Positions 62,696 to 64,000 of a DNA stretch of 64,000 nt are shown here, in pieces (position 1 is the stretch's first letter; each line of letters starts with the position of its first letter). This DNA comes from Paenibacillus marchantiae (GTDB lineage: Bacteria; Bacillota; Bacilli; Paenibacillales; Paenibacillaceae), in assembly GCF_028771845.1 (NCBI RefSeq), contig NZ_CP118270.1, forward strand, positions 2,666,001 to 2,730,000. Direction: 5' to 3'. Below the pieces are notes generated by a model. The model searched no databases. It had not been told where the DNA came from and saw only the letters and a list, made by a program, of their open reading frames with translations. A program made the position numbers and the translations under genes.

Positions 62696-63763
62696 ATGGA
62701 TAAGCAGCATCTGCAGGAAAAAATATTGGCACGATTACAGAGTCGACTTACACGAGTGCGTAGACTGGAAAGATTAAAGTCTCTGACTGAGCAGACACAT
62801 TCAGTTTCCAAAGTGCGTTTTCCAAAAAAGACGGGTTCATCAGAAAAGGAAATGGGCAGCATCGTTTTGGAAGCCTCACTGGTTTTGCCTGTATTCCTGT
62901 TCTTTGTCATGTTCCTCATTTACATCGTACAGATGACGTTGGTATCAACAGCATTGCAGAGCACGGCAGGAGAGGCAGTAAAGCAGTTATCCACGAAAAT
63001 ATATCCGGTCTCCCTTGTATTCAGCCCCTCTGATTCCGCAGATGGTGAAGGTTCGGAGGGTGGGTGGAAAATACCGGAGTTGTCACTGACGGAATGGGCC
63101 GAAGAGTACGCCTCTTCACTGCCAGAGCCGCTAAGTGATTGGGTACGTGCAGCTGCTGCCAGGGGTGAACAACCGTTACAGGAGGTAAAGACATCCGTTC
63201 TTGAGACAGTACTTGATCCTACCGTTAAACCGCTGCTTGAGCCTTTTATTAATACTTCTGTACTAAATGTAGAGCGTGTGCATGTTAACGGTGTTTCCAT
63301 ACCTGATCTCAAAAATAAAACGAATCCTTACTTCAGGCTTGAATTGAGCTATGAATTGCCTGTTAAAGTTCCCTTTCTAGGGAAGTCTTTACGCATTCAA
63401 GCGGCTGCGGCAGAACGGGTATGGATTGGAGATACCGGAGAAGGCTCCAACAGTAGTGGGGGAGACACGGATTCAGCTGGAGCAGCAACCGTACTATCCA
63501 AGCCGGAGCCAGCATACATAGGCAACAACGCGACAATTAAGGTTCAAGTGGAGCCCGGAGCTACAGCGAACTTAACGATATTTTACAAGTCCGGTGAAAG
63601 TTCAGCCAAGCATATCGGGTGGGCGACTGCTGACGAAAATGGTGTGATTGAGTGGAACTGGTTTGTTGGTACACGTACAACGGAAGGCACATGGACATTT
63701 GTTGTAGAGACTGCGGATGGTGCCAAGACGGTGACCGAGTTTAATGTGGCTTCCAGAAAATAA
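62696..63763 (+). CDS. TadE/TadF-like pseudopilin with long extracellular part
   Basis: 355 aa from ATG 62696 behind GGTGGAGGGATT. A basic N-terminal 60 residues lead into SIVLEASLVLPVFLFFVMFL, a TadE-type helix with Glu. The outer part ends in a beta-sandwich-like domain (ATIKVQVEPGATANLTIFYK). Overlap with the previous gene is avoided by this start. Confidence 0.75.
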   Translation: MDKQHLQEKILARLQSRLTRVRRLERLKSLTEQTHSVSKVRFPKKTGSSEKEMGSIVLEASLVLPVFLFFVMFLIYIVQMTLVSTALQSTAGEAVKQLSTKIYPVSLVFSPSDSADGEGSEGGWKIPELSLTEWAEEYASSLPEPLSDWVRAAAARGEQPLQEVKTSVLETVLDPTVKPLLEPFINTSVLNVERVHVNGVSIPDLKNKTNPYFRLELSYELPVKVPFLGKSLRIQAAAAERVWIGDTGEGSNSSGGDTDSAGAATVLSKPEPAYIGNNATIKVQVEPGATANLTIFYKSGESSAKHIGWATADENGVIEWNWFVGTRTTEGTWTFVVETADGAKTVTEFNVASRK

Positions 63764-63771
63764 GGAAGGAG

Positions 63772-64000
63772 ATGGTGGAGGTGGAGTGGTTTTACCTGGC
63801 CTGTAGTCTGTATGTGATTGCAGCTTTTGTTACAGACGTTCGTTCGATGAAAATACCAAATCGTTTAACCTTACCAGTGACTGTCGCGGGAGTTGTGGCC
63901 CATATCATCTGGGGAGGATGGGAGGGGGCTCTATTCTCAGCAGCCGGATTCGCGATCGGGTTCGGTGTCTTATTTCTAATGTATCTGATCGGCGCAGTGG
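63772..64000 (+). CDS. tadV: Prepilin peptidase TadV/CpaA, N-terminal part (runs off the window)
   Basis: The visible 76 codons show a hydrophobic start (WFYLACSLYVIAAFVTDVRS) followed by MKIPNRLTLP, the Asp-x6-IPN motif of A24 prepilin peptidases. These enzymes process Flp pilins. AAGGAAGGAG immediately precedes ATG 63772; GTG 63775 or 63781 are alternatives. It continues beyond base 64000. Confidence 0.8.
   Translation, partial: MVEVEWFYLACSLYVIAAFVTDVRSMKIPNRLTLPVTVAGVVAHIIWGGWEGALFSAAGFAIGFGVLFLMYLIGAV

Overview
The window looks like a chromosome segment of a Paenibacillus-type member of the Bacillales. The evidence is a ureABC-ureF-ureG cluster without ureE, divergent from a complete urea ABC transporter (urtABCDE), with GlnR/TnrA-type nitrogen boxes between them; an Nramp Mn transporter, an Ohr peroxiredoxin, a c-di-AMP (ydaO/yuaA-type) riboswitch and a Tad pilus operon; and strong Shine-Dalgarno sites throughout. 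The species call is an inference from gene content. No rRNA or CRISPR array is present. One tRNA (Leu, anticodon GAG) is.

Layout. (1) 1-8617: urea use. The urease genes run left and the urt genes run right from a shared 260-bp control region. (2) 8643-18864: housekeeping and stress genes: PAS protein, small HTH protein, an orphan second ureF with its own nitrogen box, tRNA-Leu, glutathione peroxidase, riboswitch-controlled gene, HAD hydrolase, MntH, Ohr, small zinc proteins, DCC protein, lipoprotein, VOC protein. (3) 19024-21122 and 57503-64000: a Tad (Flp) pilus operon tadZ-tadA-tadB-tadC-flp-tadE-(tadG-like)-(tadE-like)-tadV. (4) 21123-57502: a 36,380-bp AT-rich integrated element that splits the pilus ATPase gene tadA/cpaF.

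The main observation is the element and its insertion site. The two tadA halves meet at a shared dinucleotide CA. Removing the element rebuilds one uninterrupted 433-codon frame (292 + 141 codons) with the Walker B region joined to the His box. A large serine integrase of 574 aa lies 52 bp inside the right end, and the reconstructed attP is an imperfect dyad around the CA. A 59-aa ORF lies directly inside the left end, where SPbeta-group phages keep their excision factor (SprB). The next genes are a DGQHR-domain protein and a recombinase-fold protein, the same pair type as YopQ/YopR(MrpR) of SPbeta. The element may therefore be an SPbeta-related prophage, a satellite or a decayed relative whose excision would switch the Tad pilus on. 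Kinship and regulated excision are inferences.

Inside the element, an XRE repressor faces a textbook promoter with palindromic operators. A 700-bp gene-free tract is packed with perfect inverted repeats. A long run of small rightward genes of unknown function follows, several broken by homopolymer indels or nonsense codons. Recognisable cargo: a HEPN-motif protein, a UPF0489 protein, a broken cyclic-phosphate receiver-like gene, a methyltransferase-like protein, two HNH proteins, a lone MazF/PemK-type toxin, two further serine recombinases, a primase-like replication protein, a putative Ntn-hydrolase fused to a phage-needle-like tail, an ankyrin protein and a possible secreted bacteriocin. 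There are no capsid, terminase, portal, lysis or conjugation genes, so an autonomous phage or ICE is not supported.
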